64,000 bases of DNA from Azotobacter paspali (GTDB taxonomy: Bacteria; Pseudomonadota; Gammaproteobacteria; Pseudomonadales; Pseudomonadaceae): assembly GCF_042434745.1 (NCBI RefSeq), contig NZ_JBHLSS010000045.1; one strand, 5' to 3'. The position numbers were made by a program, and so were the translations under genes. Numbering within the stretch: the stretch's first letter is position 1; every line of letters begins with the position of its first letter. Positions 55,169 to 64,000 of the stretch are shown piece by piece. The notes beneath the pieces were generated by a model that searched no databases, was not told the origin of the DNA, and saw only the letters and a program-made list of their open reading frames with translations.

Positions 55169-56746
55169 ATGCGCCTCGCCCTTCTCCCTCTGCTGTTCGC
55201 CCCGCTGCTGGCTCAGGGCGCCAGCCTAGTCGTCTGCACCGAGGCCAGCCCCGAGGGATTCGATGTGGTGCGCTACAACTCGTTGACCACCACCAATGCC
55301 TCCGCCGACGTGCTGATGGACCGCCTGGTCGAATTCGATCCGCAGAGCGGCCAGTTGCAGCCCGGCCTGGCCAGGAGCTGGCAAGTCTCCACGGATGGCC
55401 TGGTCTACGAGTTCCGGCTGCGCGAGGGCGTGGCCTTCCATCACACGCCTTGGTTCAGCCCGAGCCGGACTTTGAACGCCGAAGATGTGCTGTTCAGCTT
55501 CCAGCGCATGCTCGACCCCGGTCACCCCTGGCACCGGAGCGCACCGAGCGGCTATCCGCACGCCCAGTCGATGCAGCTCGGCGAACTGATCCGCAAGGTC
55601 GAGGCCGTCGATCCGCTGCACGTGCGCTTCACCCTCGCCCGTCCCGACGCCACCTTCCTCGCCACTCTGAGCATGGGCTTCGCCTCCATCTACTCGGCCG
55701 AGTACGCCGCCCGGCTGCTGGCCGCCGGTACGCCGGAGAAACTCGACAGCCAGCCGGTCGGCACCGGTCCCTTCGTTCTCAAGCGCTATCAGAAGGACGC
55801 ACTGGTGCGCTACCTGGCCAACCCCGACTACTTCGCCGGAAAGCCCGCGGTCGACGGGCTGGTACTGGCCATCACGCCGGATGCAAATGTGCGTCTGCAG
55901 CGCCTGCGCCGCGGCGAATGCCAAATTGCCTTGTCGCCCAAACCGCAGGACGTGCGCGCGGCGCAAAACGATCCGAGTCTCGCGGTGGCTGCCACGCCGG
56001 CTTTCATGACCGCCTTCGTCGCCCTCAACACCCAGCACCCGCCGCTGGACAGAGCCGCGGTGCGTCAAGCGATCAACCTCGCCTTCGACAGGACCAGCTA
56101 CCTGAAAGCGGTGTTCGAAAACAGCGCGCAGCCGGCCCAAGGGCCTTATCCGCCTACCACCTGGAGCTATGCCAGCGACCTGCCGGGCTATCCCCACGAC
56201 CCGGCCAGGGCCCGCGAGTTGCTGGCCGGCGTCGGGCTGACGGGGGGCCTCAAGACCACTATCTGGACACGCCCCGGCGGCAGCCTGCTCAACCCCAATC
56301 CCACGTTCGGCGCCCAGTTGCTGCAGGCCGACCTCGCCCAGATCGGCATCCAGGCGGAGATCCGGGTGATCGAGTGGGGCGAGTTGATACGCCGCGCCAA
56401 GGCCGGCGAACACGATCTGCTGTTCATGGGCTGGGCCGGCGACAACGGCGATCCGGACAACTTTCTCACCCCGCAGTTCGCCTGCGCCTCGGTCGAGTCG
56501 GGACTCAACTTCGCTCGCTACTGCGACCCGAAACTGGACCGACTGATCGCCGAAGGCAAGCGCAGCGGCGACCAGGCGGAACGCACCCGGCTATACGAGG
56601 AAGCGCAGAAGCTGATCCATGAACAGGCGCTCTGGATACCGCTGGCCCACCCCACCGCCGCCGTACTGCTGCGTAAGGGCGTCGAGGGCTACAGGGCCAA
56701 CCCGTTCGGACGCCAGGATTTCGGCAAGGTACGACTGGATCGCTGA
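55169..56746 (+). CDS. Periplasmic dipeptide/peptide-binding protein (DppA-like)
   Basis: A 525-residue solute-binding protein of the SBP_bac_5 family. A signal peptide (MRLALLPLLFAPLLAQGASL) leads into LVVCTEASPEGFDVVRYNSL, typical of DppA paralogues. Further family features are ADVLMDRLVEFDPQSGQLQP, SFQRMLDPGHPWH, GTGPFVLKRYQKDALVRYLA and DLLFMGWAGDNGDPDNFLTP. AGGAG precedes ATG 55169. No permease or ATPase genes follow, so it probably works with a transporter encoded elsewhere, as do the several DppA-like proteins of Pseudomonas. It is the last gene in the P. aeruginosa-like order. Confidence 0.92.
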   Translation: MRLALLPLLFAPLLAQGASLVVCTEASPEGFDVVRYNSLTTTNASADVLMDRLVEFDPQSGQLQPGLARSWQVSTDGLVYEFRLREGVAFHHTPWFSPSRTLNAEDVLFSFQRMLDPGHPWHRSAPSGYPHAQSMQLGELIRKVEAVDPLHVRFTLARPDATFLATLSMGFASIYSAEYAARLLAAGTPEKLDSQPVGTGPFVLKRYQKDALVRYLANPDYFAGKPAVDGLVLAITPDANVRLQRLRRGECQIALSPKPQDVRAAQNDPSLAVAATPAFMTAFVALNTQHPPLDRAAVRQAINLAFDRTSYLKAVFENSAQPAQGPYPPTTWSYASDLPGYPHDPARARELLAGVGLTGGLKTTIWTRPGGSLLNPNPTFGAQLLQADLAQIGIQAEIRVIEWGELIRRAKAGEHDLLFMGWAGDNGDPDNFLTPQFACASVESGLNFARYCDPKLDRLIAEGKRSGDQAERTRLYEEAQKLIHEQALWIPLAHPTAAVLLRKGVEGYRANPFGRQDFGKVRLDR

Positions 56747-56767
56747 GAGAAAGGGAGAAATCCGCGA

Positions 56768-56790
56768 GGACGGCAACAGCGCTGCCGTCC
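56768..56790. terminator. Candidate terminator between dppA-like gene and rpoH
   Basis: An 8-base stem (ggacggca / tgccgtcc) with a 7-base loop lies between the convergent stops at 56746 and 56829. There is no strong U-run on either side. Confidence 0.45.
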
Positions 56791-56828
56791 GTGAATATGC
56801 TGCGCGGTTATCCCCACGGGAAAGGAGG

Positions 56829-57683
<855 letters not shown>

Positions 57684-57714
57684 GCGAATCCTCCGACTAC
57701 ACTGGGGAATTGGC

Positions 57715-57742
57715 AGTGTAGCATCAGGATATTCGACTGCAA
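57715..57742 (-). promoter_or_regulatory. Candidate sigma-70 promoter of rpoH
   Basis: TTGCAG (complement of 57737-57742), a 16-base spacer and TACACT (complement of 57715-57720) lie 32-59 bases before the rpoH start. A small inverted repeat (ctacact / agtgtag, 57697-57721) overlaps the -10 and the start region and could fold in the leader. Confidence 0.5.
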
Positions 57743-57788
57743 GCCATCGCAAAAGCTCTGCGGCAAAGCACGCGAGCCGCCCCGCGGC

Positions 57789-58796
57789 TCAGCGCGGTGC
57801 TAATTCGCTCAGGTGCCGCGCCACCGCCAGCCTGGCACCAACATAGCCGAGCAGGGCAGCCCCCAGCAGCAGCGACAGACCATCCTCCAGCGGCACTCCG
57901 CTAAGGGCGAAGTCGCTGCTGTAGAGCCCGGCCAGCTGCAACACCGCCGCATTCAGCCAGTCGAGTCCGTAGGCCAGCACCAGCCAGGCCAACAGCCCGG
58001 AGCCACAGCCATACAACGTGCCCATATAGAGAAAGGGCAGGCATACGTAGCAGTCGGTGCCACCGACCAGCTTGATCACCTCGATCTCGCTGCGGCGGTT
58101 CTCGATGTGCAGGCGGATGGTGTTGCCGATCACCAGCAGAAGGGCCAGCACCAGCAGCAGGCTAAGGCCGAAGACGAAACGCTCGCCGAGCGCGAGGATC
58201 GCGCCGAGACGCTCGACCCAGAGCAGGTCGAGCTGCGCCAGTTGCACGCCGGCAAGATCCGCCAAGTACTCGCGCAGGGTTTCCAGACCAGCCTTGTCGA
58301 TCTGCCGGGGCGTGACCAGAATCAGCCCGGGCAGCGGGTTTTCCGGCAGCCCCCGCAGCGCCTCGCCAAGCCCCGACTGGCGCTGGAACTCCTCCAGCCC
58401 CTGCTCGCGGCCGATCCACTCGGCCTCGGCCACCTCCGGCAGTTCGGCGATTTTCGCCCGCAGGCGCTCGCCCGCCGCATCGTCCACATCCATCTGCATG
58501 TACAGCGAGATCTGCGCAGCGCGCTGCCAGGAGCCACCGAGCCGCTTGATGTCGCCGAGCAGCAGCGACAGCCCCATGGGCAGACTGAGGGCGACGGCCA
58601 TCGCCAGACAGGTGAGGAAACTGCCCAAAGGCTGCCGCGCGAGCCGGCGCAGGCTGTCGAGCAAGCTGGCGCAGTGGCTGTCCAGCCAGGCCAACAGCAG
58701 CGTGGAGAAATCCGGCTCGGTGCTCTTCGGCGCCTGCCTGGGCAGGGCGCCGACCCGTTCGGAAGGCCGTGGCTCGGGCACGTTGGAGTCGCTCAT
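57789..58796 (-). CDS. ftsX: Cell division protein FtsX
   Basis: Inner-membrane partner of FtsE that couples division to periplasmic peptidoglycan hydrolases. The 335-residue product has a cytoplasmic head, a first membrane helix (FLTCLAMAVALSLPMGLSLL), a periplasmic domain (AQISLYMQMDVDDAAGERLR) and three C-terminal helices. The ftsE stop and ftsX start share one base (TGATG), so the two are translationally coupled. The gene ends 105 bases before rpoH. Confidence 0.95.
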   Translation of the reverse strand: MSDSNVPEPRPSERVGALPRQAPKSTEPDFSTLLLAWLDSHCASLLDSLRRLARQPLGSFLTCLAMAVALSLPMGLSLLLGDIKRLGGSWQRAAQISLYMQMDVDDAAGERLRAKIAELPEVAEAEWIGREQGLEEFQRQSGLGEALRGLPENPLPGLILVTPRQIDKAGLETLREYLADLAGVQLAQLDLLWVERLGAILALGERFVFGLSLLLVLALLLVIGNTIRLHIENRRSEIEVIKLVGGTDCYVCLPFLYMGTLYGCGSGLLAWLVLAYGLDWLNAAVLQLAGLYSSDFALSGVPLEDGLSLLLGAALLGYVGARLAVARHLSELAPR

Positions 58797-59464
58797 CAGG
58801 CGGCCTCCCCATCGGCGATCAGGCGCCCGCGCTGCAGAGTGAGCAGACGGTGACGCATGCGCGCGATCAACGCCAGGTCGTGGCTGGCGATCAGTACCGT
58901 GGTGCCGAGACGGTTGATGTCCTCGAACACCTTCATGATTTCCACGGCCAGGCGCGGGTCGAGGTTGCCGGTCGGCTCGTCGGCCAGCAGCAGGGCCGGC
59001 TGGTGGACCACCGCGCGGGCGATGCCGACCCGCTGCTGCTGGCCAATGGAGAGGTCGGACGGAAATTGCTCGACCTTGTCCTGCAGACTGATCCGCTCCA
59101 GGGCGAGCAGGGTGCGCCGGGCGATCTCGTCCTTGCGCAGGCCGAGAATCCTCAACGGCAGGGCGACGTTGTCGAACACACTGCGATCGAACAGCAATTG
59201 GTGGTTCTGGAATACCACGCCGATCTGCCGGCGCAAGAAGGGAATCTGCGCGGAGCTGATGCCCGCCAGATCCTGTCCGGCCAGCAGCAGCTTGCCGCTA
59301 GTCGGGCGCTCCATGGCCAGCAGCAGGCGCAGCAAGGTGCTCTTACCGGCGCCGGAATGGCCGGTGATGAAGAGGAACTCGCCATGCCGCACGTGGAAGC
59401 TCAGTTCGTGCAGCCCGACATGGCCGTTGGGATAGCGCTTGCCGACCTGTTCGAAGCGGATCAT
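58796..59464 (-). CDS. ftsE: Cell division ATP-binding protein FtsE
   Basis: ABC ATPase of 222 residues that drives FtsX at the septum. Walker A GHSGAGKSTLLRLL, Q-loop VFQNHQLL, signature LSIGQQQRVGIARAVVHQPA and Walker B LLLADEPTGNLDP are intact, with the FtsE start MIRFEQVGKRYPNGHVGLHE. It overlaps ftsY by 4 bases upstream and ftsX by one downstream. Confidence 0.97.
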   Translation of the reverse strand: MIRFEQVGKRYPNGHVGLHELSFHVRHGEFLFITGHSGAGKSTLLRLLLAMERPTSGKLLLAGQDLAGISSAQIPFLRRQIGVVFQNHQLLFDRSVFDNVALPLRILGLRKDEIARRTLLALERISLQDKVEQFPSDLSIGQQQRVGIARAVVHQPALLLADEPTGNLDPRLAVEIMKVFEDINRLGTTVLIASHDLALIARMRHRLLTLQRGRLIADGEAA

Positions 59465-60816
59465 TGCGCCGGCTTCTCCGCGAACAGCGCGCGGACGAAC
59501 TCCTCGGCAGCGAAGTCGCGCAGATCATCGACGCCCTCGCCGACCCCGATGTAACGGATCGGCAGGCCGAATTGCCTGGCCAGGGCGAAGATCACCCCGC
59601 CCTTGGCGGTGCCGTCCAGCTTGGTCAGCGCGAGGCCAGTGATCTCCACCGTCTGGTTGAACTGCTTCGTCTGGTTGATGGCGTTCTGCCCGGTACCGGC
59701 ATCCAGTACCAGCAGCACTTCGTGGGGCGCCGCCTCGTCCAGCTTGCCGAGCACCCGGCGAACCTTCTTCAACTCCTCCATGAGATTGTCCTTGGTGTGC
59801 AGGCGGCCGGCGGTGTCGGCGATCAGCACATCCATGCCGCGCGCCTTGGCGGCCTGCAGGGCGTCGAAGATCACCGAGGCGGAATCCGCACCGGTGTGCT
59901 GGGCGATCACTGGAATCCGGTTGCGTTCGCCCCATACCTGCAGTTGCTCGACAGCGGCAGCGCGGAAGGTGTCGCCAGCGGCGAGCATGACCTTCCTGCC
60001 TTCTTGCTGCAGACGCGCGGCCAGCTTGCCGATGGTGGTGGTCTTGCCAACGCCGTTGACGCCGACCACCAGGATCACGTAAGGCCGCCGTTCGGATTCG
60101 AGAATCAGCGGCTGCTCGACCGGCCTGAGCAGCGCGGTCAGCTCTTCCTGCAGGGCATGGTACAGCGCTTCGCTGTCGGCCAGCTCCTTGCGCGCCACCC
60201 GTTGGGTCAGGCTCTGGATAATCGCGGTGGTCGCTTCGACGCCGACGTCGGCGAGCAACAGGCGGGTTTCCAGCTCTTCCAGCAGTTCGTCGTCGATCGC
60301 CTTCTCGCCGAGGAACAGACTGGCCATGCCCTCGCCGAGAGTCGAGCCGGTCTTGGCCAGCCCCTGGCGAAGACGGGCGAAGAAGCCGGACTTGTTCGGC
60401 CGCGGCGCGGGTTGGGCAAGCGGAACCGACGTCTCGGCCTCGACGGGACGCTCCGGCTCGGGCGTCGGCGCGCCATGGGCAGCGCCGCGCCAGCGGCTGG
60501 AGAAGACCGCTTCCTCCTCGGCCTCGGCGATGGCCGCTCCAGCCGCCGGTGGCGGCGCGGACGGCACATCGGTCGACTCCACCACGGCGTCCGGGGGGAA
60601 CGACTCGACGGTCGCCGACGGCGCTTCGGTGACGGGCGGCTGCGGCTCGGCCGCCTCCGGGATCTCGACGGCCCGCGGCGGCTCGCTGCCGAGCGCGGGA
60701 ACCTCTGCCTCGGGAGCGGGCGCCGATGTGGCCTGCTCCTTCTTGCGGAACCAGCCGAACAGGCCTTTCTTCTCTCCGGCCTCGGCCGGCTTCTTGTCGT
60801 CGTTTGAACCAAACAT
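59461..60816 (-). CDS. ftsY: Signal recognition particle receptor FtsY
   Basis: SRP receptor GTPase of 451 residues. The N-terminal A domain (FGSNDDKKPAEAGEKKGLFG, then a long acidic Pro/Ala/Glu stretch to about residue 140) aids membrane binding. The NG domain follows: LEELETRLLLADVGVEATTA, G1 GVNGVGKTTTIGKLA, ADTFRAAAVEQLQVW-like AAGDTFRAAAVEQL, G3 DTAGRLHTKDNLM, G4 TKLDGTAKGGVIF. It leads the ftsY-ftsE-ftsX operon. In P. aeruginosa a zinc-protease gene is divergent here; in this window folA precedes it instead. Confidence 0.96.
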   Translation of the reverse strand: MFGSNDDKKPAEAGEKKGLFGWFRKKEQATSAPAPEAEVPALGSEPPRAVEIPEAAEPQPPVTEAPSATVESFPPDAVVESTDVPSAPPPAAGAAIAEAEEEAVFSSRWRGAAHGAPTPEPERPVEAETSVPLAQPAPRPNKSGFFARLRQGLAKTGSTLGEGMASLFLGEKAIDDELLEELETRLLLADVGVEATTAIIQSLTQRVARKELADSEALYHALQEELTALLRPVEQPLILESERRPYVILVVGVNGVGKTTTIGKLAARLQQEGRKVMLAAGDTFRAAAVEQLQVWGERNRIPVIAQHTGADSASVIFDALQAAKARGMDVLIADTAGRLHTKDNLMEELKKVRRVLGKLDEAAPHEVLLVLDAGTGQNAINQTKQFNQTVEITGLALTKLDGTAKGGVIFALARQFGLPIRYIGVGEGVDDLRDFAAEEFVRALFAEKPAQ

Positions 60817-61045
60817 GCAGACGGCTTATCTCATGGGGACGATGAAACCGGCGGGCTCGACCGCCGGCGAAGTCAGGCAGGGACGGGCCATCGGTCCATC
60901 CCTCCAGGAACCGTGCGTGCGACTTCCATCGCGCAGGGCACAGGCCTACCTGAAGCCAGAAGGCGGTCGGCGATGCACGGAAAGGGAACTGCAAGCAGCT
61001 TGGCGATTATCTTAAGTCGCCATGGAACAGTTCTACCATTCTTTT
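60817..61045 (-). promoter_or_regulatory. Gap between folA and ftsY with a hairpin
   Basis: These 229 bases hold no gene. A 7-base perfect stem (ccggcgg / ccgccgg, 60848-60867) lies 32-51 bases before the ftsY start and could be a leader hairpin or the end of the folA transcript. No clear promoter hexamers were found. Confidence 0.35.
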
Positions 61046-61603
61046 CTAGCCGAGGCCCCGGGCCTGAACCAAGGTCTTGCGCGCGCCTTGCTCGCGCTCC
61101 CACAGCTCGAAGGCATACCTTGGCGCCTGCGCCGTGGCCGGATGCTCCTCGCGGGAAACGAGGCGCCAGCCGGCCGGATTCCACGCGGGAAAGAAGGCAT
61201 CGCCCTGCGGGGCAAGGTCGACGCGGGTCAGATAAAGGCGTTCGGCCTGCGGCAGGCTTTCGACATAAAGCTGAGCGCCGCCAATCAGCATCAACTCGCC
61301 GACGCCCTGCTCTCGGGCCCAGGTATCGGCGCGGGTCAAGGCGGCATCGAGCGAGACGAAGGTTTCGGCGCCTTCCAAAACGAGGCCGGACTGACGGCTG
61401 ACCACCAAGTTGAGCCGGCCGGGCAGCGGACGGCCGAGGGAGTCCCAGGTCTTGCGGCCCATGATGACCGGCTTGCCGAGAGTGGAAGCCTTGAAGTGCC
61501 TGAGGTCCGCCGGCAGGTGCCAGGGCAGGCGGTTGTCGTGACCGATCACGCCATTGGCGGCGACGGCGGCGATCAGGGCGAGGGGGAACCGGGATTCGTT
61601 CAT
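61046..61603 (-). CDS. folA: Dihydrofolate reductase
   Basis: Reduces dihydrofolate to tetrahydrofolate with NADPH; target of trimethoprim. The 185-residue product is at the long end for bacterial DHFR. Folate- and NADPH-site motifs: IAAVAANGVIGHDNRLPWHL with the Met20-type loop, DLRHFKASTLGKPVIMGRKT, WDSLGRPLPGRLNLVVSRQS and LMLIGGAQLYVESLPQAERL. The acidic residue that usually follows LPWHLPAD is present. The C-terminal 18 residues after FELWEREQGA are an extension. It is divergent from glpQ. Confidence 0.94.
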   Translation of the reverse strand: MNESRFPLALIAAVAANGVIGHDNRLPWHLPADLRHFKASTLGKPVIMGRKTWDSLGRPLPGRLNLVVSRQSGLVLEGAETFVSLDAALTRADTWAREQGVGELMLIGGAQLYVESLPQAERLYLTRVDLAPQGDAFFPAWNPAGWRLVSREEHPATAQAPRYAFELWEREQGARKTLVQARGLG

Positions 61604-61733
61604 GGCGACGAGGATAGCAAAGCCCGGCTTCGCCCGCCGTCACGCAATCGCCACCGGAACGTTATCCGCTCATCGCCGAAGCGTCATCCGGCTCCGGCAG
61701 GCTGAGCGCCTCATGTCTTAAGGAGAGGAACCC

Positions 61734-62846
61734 ATGCCCCGCCCGCGGTCCCCACGTCCTGGCCAGTCCCTGGCCACCGCCGCCCTGCTGCCGCCCCTGC
61801 TCGCCTGTGCCGCCCCGGAACCACCGGCAACGGCGCATCCCCAGGGCGAAGAACCCAGCCCGCTGGTCATCGCTCACCGCGGTGCCAGCGGCTACCTGCC
61901 GGAACACACCCTGGCCGCCTACACACTGGCGGTATTGCAGGGCGCCGACTACGTCGAGCCGGATTTGGTAATGACCACGGACGGCCAACTGATCGCTCGC
62001 CACGACAATCAGTTGGAGCTGACCACCGATGTCGCCGCGCGTCCCGAATTCGCCGACCGCCGGCGCACCAAGAATGTCGACGGCGTCGAGCTGACCGGCT
62101 GGTTCAGCGAGGACTTCAGCCTGGCGGAGATCAAGACCCTGCGTGCCATCGAGCGCATTCCGGCGATCCGCCCCGGCAACGCCCGCCTGGACAAGTCCCT
62201 CGAAGTGCCCACTCTGCAGGAAATCATCGACCTGGTGAAAGACCTGGAGAAGAGCCAGGGACGACGCATTGGCCTGTACCTGGAAACCAAGCACCCGACT
62301 CACTTTCAACACCTCGGCCTGGCCATGGAGGAACCGCTGCTGGAAATCCTCCGCCGCAACGGCTACCACGGCCGCCATGCTTCGGTGTACATCCAGTCCT
62401 TCGAGGTGGAGAACCTCAAGACCTTGCACCGGCTGAGCCCGCTGCGCCTGGTCCAGTTGTTCGGCTCCGGCCAGCCCTACGATCAGAAGGTGATCGGCAG
62501 CGCTCTGACCTATGAGCAGATGGCTACCCCGGCTGGGCTACGGGCCATCGCCGCCTACGCCGACGGCGTCGGCCCGGACAAAAGCTATGTGATCCCGCGC
62601 GACGCCAACGGCAACCTCGGCAGCCCCACCGACTTCGTGCCCAATGCCCATGCCGCCGGCCTCAAGGTGCATCCCTACACCTTCCGCGCGGAGAACAATT
62701 TCCTGCCGCTCGAGTTGCGCAGCAGCGCCAACCCCGCCGAACACGGCGATCTCGAAGCGGAAATCCGCGCCTTCCTCGACGCCGGCATCGACGGCCTATT
62801 CAGCGACAACCCGGACCTCGCCCTGCGCCTGCGCGTGCAGCCGTAA
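61734..62846 (+). CDS. glpQ: Glycerophosphodiester phosphodiesterase (periplasmic)
   Basis: Hydrolyses glycerophosphodiesters to glycerol-3-phosphate and an alcohol. GDPD motifs: PLVIAHRGASGYLPEHTLAA with the catalytic HRG, GADYVEPDLVMTTDGQLIAR with metal ligands, and HDNQLELTTDV; YLETKHPTHFQHLGLAMEEP completes the site, and the C-terminal DAGIDGLFSDNPDLALRLR is typical. The N-terminal SLATAALLPPLLACAAPEPP has a lipobox-like LLAC, so it may be an outer-membrane lipoprotein instead of a free periplasmic enzyme. A GGAGAGGAACCC ribosome site precedes ATG 61734. Confidence 0.93.
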   Translation: MPRPRSPRPGQSLATAALLPPLLACAAPEPPATAHPQGEEPSPLVIAHRGASGYLPEHTLAAYTLAVLQGADYVEPDLVMTTDGQLIARHDNQLELTTDVAARPEFADRRRTKNVDGVELTGWFSEDFSLAEIKTLRAIERIPAIRPGNARLDKSLEVPTLQEIIDLVKDLEKSQGRRIGLYLETKHPTHFQHLGLAMEEPLLEILRRNGYHGRHASVYIQSFEVENLKTLHRLSPLRLVQLFGSGQPYDQKVIGSALTYEQMATPAGLRAIAAYADGVGPDKSYVIPRDANGNLGSPTDFVPNAHAAGLKVHPYTFRAENNFLPLELRSSANPAEHGDLEAEIRAFLDAGIDGLFSDNPDLALRLRVQP

Positions 62847-62939
62847 GCGCCCCGCCGGGCGGCCCGCATCGACTTACCCGCGGCCGAGCCTGAACGGTTA
62901 TTCTCATGGGCAGGAACCGAATCGCCCTCGAGAGACCGT

Positions 62940-64000
62940 GTGAGTATTCCATCGACCGATTTCCATCGCCTCTGGCTGACCGAAACCATCCGTCTGCGCG
63001 AAGAGTTCGCCGGCCCGTTGGAGGACAGCGAAGCCAATCGCCGCGCCCGCGCCGCCGGGGGCGGCCTCGCCCAACGCATCCAAACCCGCGCCCTGTGGCT
63101 GGCCGAACGCGACGGCCTGCTCGCCGCCTTGCGTCATTGGCGCCAGGGCGGCGGTCTGGCACTGGCTGTCCTGCTGGCCATCGCCTTGGCCGGCGGCGCC
63201 GGCATGGCCATGGCCGCCCTCGGCGGCGGCCAGAAAGGCCCGATCAACGTGTTCTGGGCCCTCGGCAGCCTGCTCGGCCTGCATCTTCTGACCCTCTGCG
63301 GCTGGCTGCTCGGCCTGCTCTTCGCCGGCGACAGCGGCGGCGCCCTCGGCCGCCTGTGGCTGTGGCTTAGCGAGAAGTTCGCCCGCGACGCCCAGGCGGC
63401 GCAACTGGTTCCGGCACTGCTGCTCCTGCTGCAGCGCCAGCACCTCAGCCGCTGGGCCCTGGGCCTGCTGGTCCACGGCCTCTGGCTGCTCGCCCTGGCC
63501 AGCGCATTGGTGACCCTGCTGGCGCTGTTGTCGACCCGCAGCTACGGCTTCTACTGGGAAACCACCCTGCTCGACGGCGACACCTTCGTCGCCCTGACCC
63601 AAGGCCTCGGCGCCCTGCCGGCGCTGTTTGGCTTCGGCCTGCCGGACCCGGCCACCATCCGCGCCAGTGCCGACCAGGCACTGACCGCCGAATCCGCGCG
63701 CCAGGCCTGGGCCGGCTGGCTGCTCGGCGTGCTGCTGGTCTACGGCCTGCTACCGCGCCTGCTGCTGGCCCTGCTCTGCCTGAGCCGCTGGCTCTCCGGC
63801 CGCGCCCGCCTGGCCCTGGACCTGTCGCTGCCCGGCTACCGCCTGCTCGCCGAGCGCCTGCAACCCTCCAGCGAACGCATCGGCGTCTGCGATGCGGCAC
63901 CCGAAGTCATGCCCGGCATTCCGACCAGCGCCCTCGGCGCCCGGCTCGAGAGCGCCCCCGCCCAACTGGTGGCGGTCGAACTGGACGAGGGCCGCACCTG
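62940..64000 (+). CDS. DUF2868 family membrane protein (3' end outside the window)
   Basis: A GTG at 62940 opens a frame (VSIPSTDFHRLWLTETIRLR) that runs to the window edge, 353 codons seen. Membrane segments are GLALAVLLAIALAGGAGMAM, FWALGSLLGLHLLTLCGWLL, WALGLLVHGLWLLALASALV and WAGWLLGVLLVYGLLPRLLL. This layout and the loop STRSYGFYWETTLLDGDTFV match DUF2868 proteins, which in pseudomonads are followed by a DUF3482 GTPase gene as a pair. The next gene is out of view. The ribosome site is weak, so the start is provisional; function unknown. Confidence 0.8.
   Translation, partial: MSIPSTDFHRLWLTETIRLREEFAGPLEDSEANRRARAAGGGLAQRIQTRALWLAERDGLLAALRHWRQGGGLALAVLLAIALAGGAGMAMAALGGGQKGPINVFWALGSLLGLHLLTLCGWLLGLLFAGDSGGALGRLWLWLSEKFARDAQAAQLVPALLLLLQRQHLSRWALGLLVHGLWLLALASALVTLLALLSTRSYGFYWETTLLDGDTFVALTQGLGALPALFGFGLPDPATIRASADQALTAESARQAWAGWLLGVLLVYGLLPRLLLALLCLSRWLSGRARLALDLSLPGYRLLAERLQPSSERIGVCDAAPEVMPGIPTSALGARLESAPAQLVAVELDEGRT

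Overview
The window is GC-rich chromosomal DNA of a gammaproteobacterium in the Pseudomonadaceae. Gene content and order follow the P. aeruginosa chromosome (remembered, not searched) almost without interruption from rho-trxA-ppx-ppk-hemB, through algP-algQ-dsbB-hemYXDC-algR-argH, lysA-dapF-xerC, sutA-amtB-glnK-yifB and rep, to xpt-cytochrome c5-pauR-dadX-ridA-dadA-dadR, kauB and rpmGB. The order then jumps to rpoH-ftsXEY, folA, glpQ and a DUF2868 gene. The alginate regulators, the rearrangement, the lost algZ and several recently broken genes would suit Azotobacter or a close relative. The family is well supported; the genus is inference.

Layout. 1-6.5 kb: 5' part of rho, trxA, and polyphosphate metabolism (ppx convergent with the hemB-ppk operon, which has a near-consensus Pho-box promoter). 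6.8-11.2 kb: elbB, yaiI, the iron(II) transport operon feoA-feoB-small Cys-rich membrane protein, and a broken TerC-family gene. 11.2-20.7 kb: an ABC-F ATPase, alginate/sigma regulators algP and algQ, dsbB, the overlapping haem genes hemC-hemD-hemX-hemY, and algR. The place where algZ is expected, between algR and argH, holds only a long inverted repeat. 21-30 kb: argH, corA, small conserved proteins, cyaY, and the lptM-lysA-dapF-DUF484-xerC-HAD run, then a CPBP-protease gene broken by an amber codon.

30-41 kb: sutA, yjbQ, the glnK-amtB ammonium operon, ubiK, yifB, a decayed RecF-like ATPase gene, a LysR/DoxX/pirin group and rep. 41-45 kb is the most accessory part: a secreted nuclease, several small unrecognised genes and an SrpA-like haem peroxidase, then xpt with an amber codon. 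45.7-54.3 kb is amine and alanine catabolism: pauR, dadX-ridA-dadA with its divergent regulator dadR, a PauB-type oxidase, an MFS carrier and the aldehyde dehydrogenase kauB. 54.4-64 kb: rpmBG, a peptide-binding protein, rpoH, ftsY-ftsE-ftsX, folA, glpQ, and the start of a DUF2868 membrane protein that leaves the window.

No rRNA, tRNA, CRISPR array, intact insertion sequence or prophage was seen. The points most worth following are the Pho-box promoter of hemB-ppk, the orphan algR with an inverted-repeat element in place of its sensor gene, and four interrupted genes, three of them with in-frame UAG.
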